DNA from: CAYQTO01 sp964420455
GTDB taxonomy: Bacteria; Sumerlaeota; Sumerlaeia; SLMS01
Direction of reading: 5' to 3'
Assembly (NCBI GenBank): GCA_964420455.1
Contig: CAYQTO010000012.1
Coordinates: 1-41,417 of the forward strand
Length of the DNA: 41,417 bases
Below are positions 8,502 to 16,929 of this stretch, one piece after another. A program made the position numbers and the translations under genes. Position 1 is the first letter of the stretch. Every line of letters begins with the position of its first letter. Under the pieces are notes generated by a model. That model was not told where the DNA came from, searched no databases, and worked only from the letters and a program-made list of their open reading frames with translations.

Positions 8502-10364
8502 CTAGATGTGGGGGAAGGTGACGTAGACGCTGTTGCCGCCATAGAGGGTGGAGATCGAATAGTCGAAGTCCCCATCGAAGAGGTTGGGATAAGCGGCGAG
8601 CATGCGGTCCTCGTAGGTTCTGAGGGCGGCCGGCGCGCGCAGGGCGAGGGTCGAGAAGAACTCGGGCTGACAGCCGTTGCCGCTGAGGGGGTTGGTGGGG
8701 CCCCAGGGATCCGTCTGATTCTCGCTCATCGTCGTCGCCGTGAAGGTGCCCTTCTCCCAGAAGCCCTGGACGATCTGGTTGCTGTTGATGAAACCCTGTT
8801 CCCGTGCCCAGTCGGTATACCAGAACCTTGCAATGGCGGGAACGGCCACGCGCGCGGCGCGGACCGCGTGGTGACGGGCGGCCCCGTCGTCGCCGATTTC
8901 CCGCGCCATCCGCAGCGCCGCAACGTGGCCGACAAAGGCCGCCGTCATCGGGTCCCCGGTGCCCGTGCTCCACCCCATGTCGCCATTGCAGGTGGTCATC
9001 CAGGCCCAGTCGTCCGCAAGGTCCGTGTATCGCGTGATGGCAGCAACGGCGGGCCAGCTGTCGCGGACCAGGCTCCAGTCCCCCGTGTAGGCCGCATAGA
9101 CGCCGAGCCCATACACCGGCAGCATGTTCCCCCATTCGATGTCGAGAAGGTACCCATTGCCCGGACCGCCGGCAATGGCGTATGTATAGATATACTGCAG
9201 CCCGGTGAGCGGTTCCGTCACCTCGATCCACGTCTTGCGGGGATCGGATGGTTCGTAGGGGGGCAGGCGGAAGGCGAAGGGGAGGTAGGACGCCCACGCG
9301 TTGGCGAGTTGGCTGCGACGTTGGGCATTGAGCATCGGCCATGCCTGCTGGGCGGGCGTCATGCCCACATAGCCAAGGTCGACGGCGTTGGTTGCCCACG
9401 ATGCGCCGAGGCGGCTTGTCATGTCGTTGAGGAGCAAGACTTCCTCCTCCTGGGCAACGGGACGCAGGTGGCCGCGGTGCCCGAGTGGCGGAATCGGCAG
9501 TGTATAGACCGCCGTGTCGCCCGCGACCCATGCGAACTCCCCCTGGCGTGTCGGAAACGAGGAACGCTCGAGCGTTCCCAGGGACTCCGCCGCGTACCCC
9601 TCGCCCATCGCAAAGGCGAGGACCGGGGGGATGGGGGCGATCGCCTCGCCGTTGGTCGTGACGAAGGTCTCGGTGAGGGTCACGGTGGCGGTGTCGAAAT
9701 CCACCGTCGAGGAGCGATTCGTCAGCGTTGGGACGCCACGGGGCACCCAGGATCGAAAGCTGGACCGCAGTTCCTCGAGTGCTGCTCCCGACGGTGCCGA
9801 AGAGAAGCGGAGCGGACCGCCGGGGGTGAAGAAGCGGACCTCGCCGAGGCCACCCGGTTGGGAAATCCGCAGTTCCGAGGTACTCCCCGTGTCAACCAGG
9901 GTCCAATCCGGCGCCAGGCCGTCGGCAAAGGCGATGCCGATGGCGGTGAAGCTCCCGGCGGAGGGCCGGAGCAACAGTCCCGTCCGGACAGGCGTGCCCG
10001 GCACCGTGTACGGCTCGATGGTGACTCGATCGCGGCTCAGCCGAAGGTTCGCGTCCGCCCCAAAGGTTGCGACGAAGCCCGGGTAGAGAAGAGTATACCG
10101 CACCTGCGTCGCGTCGCCCGCCGAGCCGCCCGGGAGGTGGAGCACCTTGGCGGACTGGTCGATGGAGGCGACTGCGGGGACGACGGAACTGCTGGCAAAG
10201 CGGATGGTGATTCCGCTCAGCTCGGCGCGGTCCGGCCAGATGTCGAGGGTCAGCAAGCCGTCGTCGTGGTAACGGCCAAAGCGCCCGAATCCTTCCGGTG
10301 GGGCCGCGGCGAGCGGATGCACCGCCGCCAGCAGCAGAAGCACGGTGAGGATGGCTCGATTCAA
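8502..10364 (-). CDS. Exported protein, probable six-hairpin (alpha/alpha-barrel) glycosidase-like, truncated by amber codon
   Basis: 620 residues from a TTG at 10364, preceded by GGAGGG seven bases upstream and directly beginning a signal peptide (NRAILTVLLLLAAVHPLAAA). The N-terminal ~270 residues are beta-rich. The next ~330 are helical and rich in aromatic and Gly motifs (LLDIEWGNMLPVYGLGVYA, WSLVRDSWPAVAAITRYTDL, TTCNGDMGWSTGTGD, FFSTLALRAPAALRTYEDRM, YSISTLYGGNSVYVTFPHI), which resembles six-hairpin glycosidases. I cannot name the family. An in-frame TAG ends it at 8502 while the same frame continues to 8076, so the intact product was probably about 762 residues with a further beta domain. 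Signal peptide and context suggest export, possibly as cargo of the secretion system encoded further along. Confidence 0.65.
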   Translation of the reverse strand: MNRAILTVLLLLAAVHPLAAAPPEGFGRFGRYHDDGLLTLDIWPDRAELSGITIRFASSSVVPAVASIDQSAKVLHLPGGSAGDATQVRYTLLYPGFVATFGADANLRLSRDRVTIEPYTVPGTPVRTGLLLRPSAGSFTAIGIAFADGLAPDWTLVDTGSTSELRISQPGGLGEVRFFTPGGPLRFSSAPSGAALEELRSSFRSWVPRGVPTLTNRSSTVDFDTATVTLTETFVTTNGEAIAPIPPVLAFAMGEGYAAESLGTLERSSFPTRQGEFAWVAGDTAVYTLPIPPLGHRGHLRPVAQEEEVLLLNDMTSRLGASWATNAVDLGYVGMTPAQQAWPMLNAQRRSQLANAWASYLPFAFRLPPYEPSDPRKTWIEVTEPLTGLQYIYTYAIAGGPGNGYLLDIEWGNMLPVYGLGVYAAYTGDWSLVRDSWPAVAAITRYTDLADDWAWMTTCNGDMGWSTGTGDPMTAAFVGHVAALRMAREIGDDGAARHHAVRAARVAVPAIARFWYTDWAREQGFINSNQIVQGFWEKGTFTATTMSENQTDPWGPTNPLSGNGCQPEFFSTLALRAPAALRTYEDRMLAAYPNLFDGDFDYSISTLYGGNSVYVTFPHI

Positions 10365-10450
10365 CCCTGTACCCTCCAAGGTCAGGTGTTCCCCGCAACG
10401 TGCACCGCCGCCGGCAACCCACAAGGATCACTCAAGACACGATGCGCGAT

Positions 10451-10535
10451 TGGTGACCCGGGAGGGACTCGAACCCACACTCCTTGCGGAACCAGAACCT
10501 AAATCTGGCGCGTCTGCCAGTTTCGCCACCGGGCC
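10451..10535 (-). tRNA. tRNA-Leu(TAG)
   Basis: 85 nt on the minus strand with the long variable arm expected of tRNA-Leu. Acceptor GGCCCGG pairs with CCGGGTC (one G-U); anticodon stem CCAGA/TCTGG encloses TTTAGGT (anticodon TAG, reading CUA and probably other CUN codons); the T-loop is TTCGAGT and CCA is encoded at 10451-10453. The T-stem GTGGG/CCCTC has one U-U mismatch. Confidence 0.95.
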
Positions 10536-10630
10536 ACGGTTGGATGGGGACCGATGGACGAGGAGCGCGTCGAGGGGAATGCGGGGCGGTTCGTCTTGTC
10601 TCCGTCGCCGGTGAGCGGCGGTATCGAGCG

Positions 10631-11761
10631 ATGCACGTGCTCATGATCGTTCGGGGTTTTGCGGCGGACGGGCCGGGGCGCCTGATTGGCGACCTGCTGG
10701 CGGCGTGGCCGGAGGAGGCCGGTCGGGTCTCGGTCGCGGCGCTTGAGGGGCCGGGCCCCGGTCTCTCGATGGAGAACGTGTACCGGCGGGAGACGACGCG
10801 GCTCGGCGGCGAGGTGCGGGTGGTTCCCGGATCGCTCCGAAGCCTGGGCACGGCGATCGGTGCTCTTGCGAAGGTTGCGGGCGAGATCGGGGCGACGCAC
10901 CTGCACGCGCACCTGCTCCGGGCGGACCTGATCGGTCGCGAGGTCGCCCGGCGCACTGGCCTGCCATACGTCGTGACGGAGCACGGCATCCATGCCTGGT
11001 CGGAGAAATCATGGCTCCTTGGGCCGGTGGTGCGGACGTGGTATCGCCATCGGCGGCCGGGAGGGTTCGCCATCGCGGCGGTCAGTGCCAAGGTGCGGCG
11101 GGATCTCCTGCGTGCGGGGATTCACCCATCGCATGTCTATACGATCGCGAATGGAATCGACCTTGGCCGGTTTCGCGTGCCGATGGGGGCGGAGAAGGCA
11201 GAGGCGCGGCGGCTGTTGGGGTTGGGCGAGGAGGACAGCCCCGTCCTGGGGCTGGTGGGCGGGTTGACTGCCCGCAAGGATCCGCTGGCGGCGGTGGCGG
11301 CGCTGGAGGAAGTGCGCGGGGCGCACCCGCAGGCGGTGCTGCTCGTGGCGGGGGAGGGTCTCATGCGTCGGCGGGCCGAGGCCGCGGCGGGCCCTGGCGT
11401 GCGGTTTCTCGGATGGCGGGCGGACCCGCGGCCCGTCTATACGGCCCTGGACCTCCTGTTGCATCCGGCGGTCGATGAACCCTTCGGGCTGGTCCTGGGG
11501 GAGGCACTCGCGTGCGGCGTGGCGGTCGTGGCGCGGGCGGGGGCCGGGCCCGAGGACCTCCTGCCGCCGCCGCCGGGGGGATTCCTTGCGGGGTGCGGAC
11601 AACGCGCCTTCGCCGCTGCGTCGCGGGCCGGCCTCGAGGCGGTGCTCGGCTCCCCTCATCACGCGGCGAACCTTGCCCGTGCCCGCGCCGAGGCCCAGTT
11701 CGACGTTTCCCGTGCGGTCGGGGAGTACATCAATCTATACCGATTGGTCTCCGGCCGCTAG
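10631..11761 (+). CDS. GT4 family glycosyltransferase
   Basis: 376 residues. A GT-B fold retaining glycosyltransferase: the N-terminal acceptor domain has THLHAHLLRADLIGREVA and YVVTEHGIHAW; the C-terminal donor domain has NGIDLGRFR, LGLVGGLTARKDPLAAV, VRFLGWRADPRPVYTALDL and the EX7E motif EPFGLVLGEALACGVAVVA. Such enzymes use a nucleotide sugar to extend lipopolysaccharide, exopolysaccharide or glycolipid chains at the inner face of the membrane; substrate is not predictable. I take the ATG at 10631 (MHVLMIVRGFAADGPGRL). The open frame reaches further upstream, but that part overlaps tRNA-Leu on the opposite strand. No clear Shine-Dalgarno is visible, so an ATG four codons on is possible. 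It is convergent with the gsp operon, 37 bp away, and has no co-directional neighbour. Confidence 0.9.
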   Translation: MHVLMIVRGFAADGPGRLIGDLLAAWPEEAGRVSVAALEGPGPGLSMENVYRRETTRLGGEVRVVPGSLRSLGTAIGALAKVAGEIGATHLHAHLLRADLIGREVARRTGLPYVVTEHGIHAWSEKSWLLGPVVRTWYRHRRPGGFAIAAVSAKVRRDLLRAGIHPSHVYTIANGIDLGRFRVPMGAEKAEARRLLGLGEEDSPVLGLVGGLTARKDPLAAVAALEEVRGAHPQAVLLVAGEGLMRRRAEAAAGPGVRFLGWRADPRPVYTALDLLLHPAVDEPFGLVLGEALACGVAVVARAGAGPEDLLPPPPGGFLAGCGQRAFAAASRAGLEAVLGSPHHAANLARARAEAQFDVSRAVGEYINLYRLVSGR

Positions 11762-11798
11762 CCGCGCCCGCTACCCGCACGGTCGCCCCTCTCCCCGC

Positions 11799-12311
11799 TC
11801 AGAACATCGACATCGTCTTCTTCTGGATCTCGCCGTCCTCGCGCATGACGAACACGGCGTTCTTGAACTTTTCCACCGACTCGAGGTAGATGCGCACCTT
11901 GCGGGCGCGGTACTGGACCTCGGTGAAGGCGCCGACGTTGACGCTGATGAACTCGCCGGTGCGGGTGTCCTCCACCTGGGCCTGATCCTTCCAGGCGAGG
12001 CTGAGGCGCCAATGGCCGATGACCTCGTCGATGGGAGGCGGGGGCGTGGGCGTCGGCGTGGGCCTTGGCGTCGGCGTGGGCAGGGGGATGATGGTCTCGA
12101 ACATGTTCACGCGCGAGAGCGAGGCGAGCGTGGCGCCCTCCTCGTCCTCGCTGCGGTCCTCCATTTCGATCGCGCGATCAACAATGCGCTGGATGCGGTC
12201 GATGTCCGGCTCGCCGGGCACCTGGCGCTGCTCGGTGATCAGCATCACCGCAATGGCCACGATCGTGACAAACAGCGTTGCGTTGATAAGCATGAGGCGC
12301 TTGGGGCTCAT
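11799..12311 (-). CDS. GspC/PilP-like inner-membrane protein, last gene of the gsp operon
   Basis: 170 residues. Short cytoplasmic N-terminus, one membrane segment (LINATLFVTIVAIAVMLI), an acidic helical stretch, then a Pro/Thr linker of alternating T-P and a small C-terminal beta domain (GHWRLSLAWKDQAQVED, GEFISVNVGAFTEVQYRARK). A bitopic protein with a Pro-rich linker and a small beta domain at this operon position fits GspC (HR domain) or PilP, which link the inner-membrane platform to the secretin. Sequence alone does not prove homology, so the role is inferred from topology and position. It follows the PilO/GspM-like gene by 19 bp. Confidence 0.55.
   Translation of the reverse strand: MSPKRLMLINATLFVTIVAIAVMLITEQRQVPGEPDIDRIQRIVDRAIEMEDRSEDEEGATLASLSRVNMFETIIPLPTPTPRPTPTPTPPPPIDEVIGHWRLSLAWKDQAQVEDTRTGEFISVNVGAFTEVQYRARKVRIYLESVEKFKNAVFVMREDGEIQKKTMSMF
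12042..12083 (-). repeat. Short tandem repeat coding a Thr-Pro linker
   Basis: Near-perfect GGCGTN hexamer repeats (plus-strand view, as in GGCGTGGGCGTCGGCGTG) encode the alternating Pro-Thr linker between membrane anchor and C-terminal domain of the GspC/PilP-like protein. Such repeats can change copy number by slippage in 6-bp steps without shifting the frame, altering linker length. Confidence 0.7.
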
Positions 12312-12330
12312 GGGGCGTCTCCCTTGGGGG

Positions 12331-12891
12331 TCACCGGCTCAGCCGGTCGAGCCGGCTGGCCCGCTGCTGCACCGGGGCGATGCGCGACACCGTCACGCGG
12401 GTGATCACCCGCGGGCTGTCGCGTGTATACGTCATGGCGACTTCGCGAAAGATCAGGCTGTTCTCCTCGAAAGTCTTCAGCAGCCGGACCGTGTCGTCGT
12501 AGGTGCCCTCGATGCGGACGGCGACGTTGATCAGCTCGTAGTTCTCCACCCCCTCGATGTCCTCCCGCTCGGGTTTCAGCGGCGGGAAGTCGAAGCCGTT
12601 CTCCCGGCAGATTTCCGCCACATACAGCGTAAACGCCACGTCGGGGCGGATGTCCCCCTCCTCGTCGACGGGGAACTCGCCGATGCGCCGGAAGTCCCGC
12701 TCGATGAGGTAGATGTCCTCAAGGCGCTCGATGTTATCCTCGAATTCCTCCTCGAGGCGCTCGAGATCCGTGTCCCCCGCGGCCACGTTGCTGATCACTC
12801 CCTCGAGCCCGAACTGCCACGCCGCAAAGATTATCACCGCGACGATCGTCGCCACGAGCAGCACCTTCTCCCTCGGCTTCATGTTGTTCAT
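12331..12891 (-). CDS. PilO/GspM-like inner-membrane platform protein
   Basis: 186 residues. Topology is that of PilO and GspM: a short cytoplasmic N-terminus (MNNMKPREK), one membrane helix (VLLVATIVAVIIFAAWQFGL), a coiled-coil region rich in Glu/Leu/Arg (DLERLEEEFEDNIERLEDIY), then a ferredoxin-like alpha/beta domain (NYELINVAVRIEGTYDDTVRLLKTFEE...FREVAMTYTRDS). GspM partners GspL and PilO partners PilN. The ATG at 12891 overlaps the gspL stop as ATGA, consistent with coupled synthesis of the two partners. I am sure of the family level but not whether it is nearer PilO or GspM. Confidence 0.8.
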   Translation of the reverse strand: MNNMKPREKVLLVATIVAVIIFAAWQFGLEGVISNVAAGDTDLERLEEEFEDNIERLEDIYLIERDFRRIGEFPVDEEGDIRPDVAFTLYVAEICRENGFDFPPLKPEREDIEGVENYELINVAVRIEGTYDDTVRLLKTFEENSLIFREVAMTYTRDSPRVITRVTVSRIAPVQQRASRLDRLSR

Positions 12892-14567
12892 TCGTCCTCG
12901 TCGCCTCCGGAAAGGTCGTTAAGTTCCGCGGTGATCTTGAAGGCCCAGACCTGGCCGCGCCGCGAAAGGTTCTGGGGGTCCGGCTGCGGGGTGGAGACGT
13001 TCGAAAAGACGAAGCGCTCCTGGTACTGCATGCGCTCGAGGAAGTCGGCGAAGCGGCCGAAGTCCTCCGGCGTGATCGCCGTTCCCGAGATGTTGACTTC
13101 GTCCCGCGAGGAATAGTTGAAGTCGGTGAGCGTGAGCACGCCGCCGACGCGCTCGCTCCCCATGCCCTCGAAGGTGGCGATCTGGTCGAGTATATACAAG
13201 GCCGGGGCGCGGTTTTCGGTAATGCGGCGGATGATGTCGAGCTGGAAGCCTTTCTCCTCCAGTTCCTCCACCAGTTCCTCCATGTCCTCGTTGGCGACCG
13301 TATAGCGCTCGCGGAGTTCCGCGTTGTGGTCCTGCTGGGACTGCCAGGCGAGGAAGAGGAGGCACAACGTGATGACGACCATGGTGGCGGAGACCATGAG
13401 GAGCATCTTGCGCTCGGCGGCCTCCTGCTGCTCGAGGACCTCGCGGGGGAGGAGGTTGATGCGGTTGGCGCGGGCGCGGGGGTTCTCCTCCTCCTCGGCG
13501 AGGCGCATGGCGGTCCCAAGGGCGCAGACCATGCCCGGGAGGATCGTCTCGTCGATGCGCCCCTTGCCGGTGCGGGGGACGTCGCCCATCGGGTCGAAGA
13601 GGCGCACGTCGGTCTTGAGGTTCACCGAGAGCGCTCGCTGGAGCCCTCGGAGGACGGTCCCCTCCCCGGCGAGGTAGATGTGGGCGTCCATGGGGATCTG
13701 GTGCTCGCGGGCGGTGTGCTCGAAGGTCTGGCGGATGAAGCGGACCACGCGGGCGATCCACGCACGGGCCTTCTCGCCCACCGCCGTCGTCGTCGGGCCT
13801 TCGTCGCTCGTCTGCGAGGCGATGCCCCCGTCCAGCAGAAAGTCGTCCGGCGTCAGCAGGTCCAGCCCCGCCAGCTTCTCGAGGGTGATCGCCTCGTCGA
13901 GATGCATGGCCTGCTGGAGGTCGCGGCAAAGCTTGTCGAGCCCGATCGCCTGGGAGCGGCCGGCAACCGGCATGCCCTCGTGGAGGATCACGATCTCCGT
14001 CTGGCTCCGCGTCAGGTACAGGAGCACCTCGCAGCGGTCGCTTTCCGGAGGGTCCGCGTGAAACGCCTGGAAGGTCCGCTGGAACGCGATCGTGGTCACC
14101 TCGCCCACGTAGGCGTCCACGTTGGCGGGTTCGAGGATCGCCAGCGCCTCCTCGATCACCGGCGCGTCCACCGCCGCCAGCAGCACGCTGCTCCCCTCAA
14201 TCCCATCGGAATGGAGGATCGAGTGGCTGACGATGTGGCGCTCCGCATGAAAGGGAATGAACTTCTCGACCTCGAACTGGGCCATGCCGGCGATTTCGTC
14301 CTCGTCCGCCGAGGGCAGTTGGGCCAGGCGCACGATGGCGCTTTGCTTCGGCAGCAGGATCGCCGCCTCGTTCACCGAGATCTTCTGCTGGCGGAGCGCC
14401 TCCTTCAGCCGGACACCGCGCTGGATCGCCCCTTCCGCGTCCTTGCGCAAATCGCTGCAATCCACCGCGAAGGCGTGCTCGATCGCGAGCGGCTTGCGGC
14501 GCTTCTTCTGCGCCACGAGCACCTTGAGACCGAATTCCGAGGGTTCAAGAACGAGTAAGCTGGACAT
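12888..14567 (-). CDS. gspL: GspL-like PilM-PilN fusion of the secretion platform
   Basis: 559 residues. The N-terminal ~365 form a PilM-type actin-like domain (LLVLEPSEFGLKVLVAQ, LPKQSAIVRLAQLPSADEDEI, VGEVTTIAFQRTFQAF, HIYLAGEGTVLRGLQRAL, MVCALGTAMRL). A PilN segment follows, with the cytoplasmic motif RINLLPREV (Asn 371), a membrane helix at about 387-408 (MLLMVSATMVVITLCLLFL), a coiled coil and a periplasmic ferredoxin-like domain (VGGVLTLTDFNYSSRDEVNI, GTAITPEDFGRFADFLERM). This is the arrangement of GspL, which contacts the GspE ATPase in the cytoplasm and GspM in the periplasm. In type IV pili the two parts are separate PilM and PilN proteins. The PilM half here looks complete, so the gene sits between the classic classes. 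Confidence 0.9.
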   Translation of the reverse strand: MSSLLVLEPSEFGLKVLVAQKKRRKPLAIEHAFAVDCSDLRKDAEGAIQRGVRLKEALRQQKISVNEAAILLPKQSAIVRLAQLPSADEDEIAGMAQFEVEKFIPFHAERHIVSHSILHSDGIEGSSVLLAAVDAPVIEEALAILEPANVDAYVGEVTTIAFQRTFQAFHADPPESDRCEVLLYLTRSQTEIVILHEGMPVAGRSQAIGLDKLCRDLQQAMHLDEAITLEKLAGLDLLTPDDFLLDGGIASQTSDEGPTTTAVGEKARAWIARVVRFIRQTFEHTAREHQIPMDAHIYLAGEGTVLRGLQRALSVNLKTDVRLFDPMGDVPRTGKGRIDETILPGMVCALGTAMRLAEEEENPRARANRINLLPREVLEQQEAAERKMLLMVSATMVVITLCLLFLAWQSQQDHNAELRERYTVANEDMEELVEELEEKGFQLDIIRRITENRAPALYILDQIATFEGMGSERVGGVLTLTDFNYSSRDEVNISGTAITPEDFGRFADFLERMQYQERFVFSNVSTPQPDPQNLSRRGQVWAFKITAELNDLSGGDEDE

Positions 14568-14590
14568 GGATCGGGGAGCGGTTCCTTGGA

Positions 14591-15874
14591 TCAGCGTCTA
14601 TACATCTGGACGATGCGGACGAAGGGATATTGGACCTGGAGTTCGTTCTCGCTGCTTTCACGACGCTCGTAGCGGCCCGAGTTCTGGTCACGACGCTCGC
14701 GGGCGCGGTCGATGTACTCGAAGTCCTCCACGCGGGTGAAGGTCGGCACCTCGCGAATGGCGATGGCCTCCAGCCGCACGCGCACCTCGCCGACACGGCC
14801 CTCGGAGATAATGCGAAACGCCTGGGAACTCACCCCCACGTCGACCCCGAGCGCGCCGCCCTGCGTCAACGTCTGCACCTGCTGGTCCGCCATCATTTCC
14901 GTGCGGTCCTTGAAGGCGTTGTCGTTATCGATGTCGTTGTCCTTGCCGCCACGGCGGTTGCTGACGAAGCGCTCCGCCCAGGAATCGCCGTTGGATTCCC
15001 CGGCGGCCTCCGCCAACGCCGCCAGCACGTGCACCGGTGCCGTGTTCACGTTCAGGGTCCCGCCCCCATGGACCGTGAAGTAGTCGCGGAGTCCGACCGG
15101 CCGCTCGTCCCCCCGGGTCCGTGGCGGGTCAATCTGGTAGAGCCGCCCCGTCGGCTCGCCGATCTTCTCGCGGTAGAACTCCGCCTCCGGCGTCCCCGCG
15201 CCAAAAAACGCGTCCGCCGTCACCCCGTACAGCTCCAGCAACTCCTCCACCACGATGAAGTTCTCGTTGCGCATGCGGATCGGGTCCACCTCGTCGATGT
15301 CCGTCTCGCCCCCTTCCTCCTCGCCCATGATGATGGCGTAGGCGATCCCCTCGCTGTTGGCGGGAGCGGTGGGCAGGGTTGGCACCGTGTCGCCGTCGCG
15401 CCAGTCGGCGATCATGCAGGCGAGCGTCTCCGCGCCCTTCTCGTCGTAGCCGAGCCGCTCGAGGATGGCCTGCATCAGCGGCACGTTTACCGGCGACATC
15501 TGGTTGAGGTTCAGGAGTCCATCCTCGTCGAAGACGCGGACCGAGAAGGTCCCCGCGTCGTCCCCCCGGCGCAGCTGGACCTCGTCCTTGTCCTCCTCCG
15601 GCCGCGCCCACACGTCGCCCTCGCCGTCAAAGATCTGGGCTTCCTCGCGCCGGTCGAAGATGGCGTCGTTCCTCAGGTCCACGATCGCCTTGGCGATCCC
15701 CGCGCGGGCGAGCGCCTCCGCCTCCAACTGCTTCTTTCGCGTCGAGGTGATCGTCGTCTCCGTCGCCACCTGGAACAGGAGCGAGTAGGCGATCAGCGAG
15801 AGGACCACCAGCATCCACAGGACAAGGAGGAGGACGACGCCGCGACGCGGCCGGCGGGAGCGGAGCAGGAGCAT
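14591..15874 (-). CDS. gspK: GspK-like minor pseudopilin
   Basis: 427 residues, large as GspK usually is because of an inserted helical domain. The N-terminus RRPRRG/VVLLLVLWMLVVLSLIAYS is a prepilin-type segment with Gly at -1 and no Glu at +5, a known GspK trait. Next come STRKKQLEAEALARAGIAKAI and the typical DEDGLLNLNQMSPVNVPLMQA and GGGTLNVNTAPVHVLAALAEA motifs. GspK caps the pseudopilus tip with GspI and GspJ. It lies 2 bp after gspJ and 23 bp before gspL. The C-terminus ends VQMYRR, where Tyr-Arg-Arg is written TAT AGA CGC and forms one copy of the dispersed octamer GTATAGAC. Confidence 0.92.
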   Translation of the reverse strand: MLLLRSRRPRRGVVLLLVLWMLVVLSLIAYSLLFQVATETTITSTRKKQLEAEALARAGIAKAIVDLRNDAIFDRREEAQIFDGEGDVWARPEEDKDEVQLRRGDDAGTFSVRVFDEDGLLNLNQMSPVNVPLMQAILERLGYDEKGAETLACMIADWRDGDTVPTLPTAPANSEGIAYAIIMGEEEGGETDIDEVDPIRMRNENFIVVEELLELYGVTADAFFGAGTPEAEFYREKIGEPTGRLYQIDPPRTRGDERPVGLRDYFTVHGGGTLNVNTAPVHVLAALAEAAGESNGDSWAERFVSNRRGGKDNDIDNDNAFKDRTEMMADQQVQTLTQGGALGVDVGVSSQAFRIISEGRVGEVRVRLEAIAIREVPTFTRVEDFEYIDRARERRDQNSGRYERRESSENELQVQYPFVRIVQMYRR

Positions 15875-15876
15875 GG

Positions 15877-16929
15877 TCAGTACTCCTCGAGAGCGCCGGG
15901 AAAGATGAGCTGGAAGCGTTCGTCGCGGAGCGCCCGCTCGTTCTCGCGCTCCTCCTCCGTCAGCTCGTCCCAGGGGGTCCAGGTTTCCTCGGAGGGGAAC
16001 AGGCGGAAGATGCGTCTATACGTGGCGGTGCGTTCGCTGTCGGCGTCGGCGGCGAGGGTCAGCGTCAGGCGGATTGCCGCCGGGAGCCTGTCGAGGGGCG
16101 ACACGGTCTGGTCCGCGATAAAGTCGTTCCATCCGGCGTCGCCGGGGAGGACCGTCTGGCGCCAGTCGCGCTCCTCCTGCTCCTCGCGTTCGTAGTCGCC
16201 ATAGATCGTCCGCGGGTTGCGGATGCTCCGCGAGGTCGAGTCCCACGACTCCACCTCGTACCACTGGTTGTCGTACCAGAAGGCGTAGCGGAGGTCGAAG
16301 GTGCGGACATTTTCCGCAAGCCGCGCATAGCCGGGGATCACCGGCTGGCCCACGACCTCGCCAAACACATCCCGCTCCTGAGCCTCCACCGTGTCCTCGC
16401 TGCGGATCAGCATGCCTTTCTGGACCGAGTACTTGATGCGTGTCAGGCCCATGGGCCAGTAGGTGCCGCCGGCCTCGAGGGGGCGGTGGACGACAAAGGT
16501 AATCGTGTCCGTGGCCCCGGCGTTCTCGCCGCTCATTTGCAGGTCGATGATGCGGGCCTGCTCGTAGGGATTGCCGACGGTGCCCTCGTTGTCGGGGTCG
16601 TTGGGATCCCCGTAATTGTTGAAGAACGACTCCCAGTCGTTGTTCGCCTCCGCCTGGACGCGATCGCGCTCCATCTGGGTGATGAGCTGGTTGGCGACCT
16701 CGTTGTAGGAGGTTTCGTCGCGGATGATGATGTTGGTCAGGTCGCGCTCGAACTGGTCGAGGGCGTAACGGGCGCTTTCGAGCATGAGAGTCTCGCGTTC
16801 GGCGATGCGCTGGGTGCGCATCGCCCCTCCGAAGACCGTGAACACCACCACCGCCACGATCGTGAAGATCGTCATGGCCACCAGGATTTCGAGGACCGTG
16901 AAGCCGGTCTTGTGCAGGGGCGGGAACAC
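15877..16929 (-). CDS. gspJ: GspJ-like minor pseudopilin
   Basis: 350 residues from a GTG at 16929 that shares its first G with the preceding gspI stop (TAGTG). The leader MFPPLHKTG is followed by FTVLEILVAMTIFTIVAVVVF, a clear type IV prepilin motif with Gly at -1, Phe at +1 and Glu at +5. The globular part (SARYALDQFERDLTNIIIRDE, TDTITFVVHRPLEAGGTYWPM, RLAENVRTFDLRYAFWYDNQWYEV, AAIRLTLTLAADA) matches GspJ, a tip-complex pseudopilin. The frame is open far upstream of the GTG, but that sequence overlaps gspI and lacks protein-like composition, so the short leader is preferred. Arg in TYRRIFR is written AGA inside another GTATAGAC octamer (16014-16021). Confidence 0.9.
   Translation of the reverse strand: MFPPLHKTGFTVLEILVAMTIFTIVAVVVFTVFGGAMRTQRIAERETLMLESARYALDQFERDLTNIIIRDETSYNEVANQLITQMERDRVQAEANNDWESFFNNYGDPNDPDNEGTVGNPYEQARIIDLQMSGENAGATDTITFVVHRPLEAGGTYWPMGLTRIKYSVQKGMLIRSEDTVEAQERDVFGEVVGQPVIPGYARLAENVRTFDLRYAFWYDNQWYEVESWDSTSRSIRNPRTIYGDYEREEQEERDWRQTVLPGDAGWNDFIADQTVSPLDRLPAAIRLTLTLAADADSERTATYRRIFRLFPSEETWTPWDELTEEERENERALRDERFQLIFPGALEEY

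Noticed and set aside
8076..8504. Pyrrolysine or general amber recoding
   Set aside because: TAG ends many ordinary genes in the window, including the same frame at 8076, and no pyl genes are visible.
8229..10502. 757-codon open frame antisense to the interrupted exported protein
   Set aside because: It crosses the tRNA-Leu gene region and has no credible domain; codon pattern is the shadow of the minus-strand gene.
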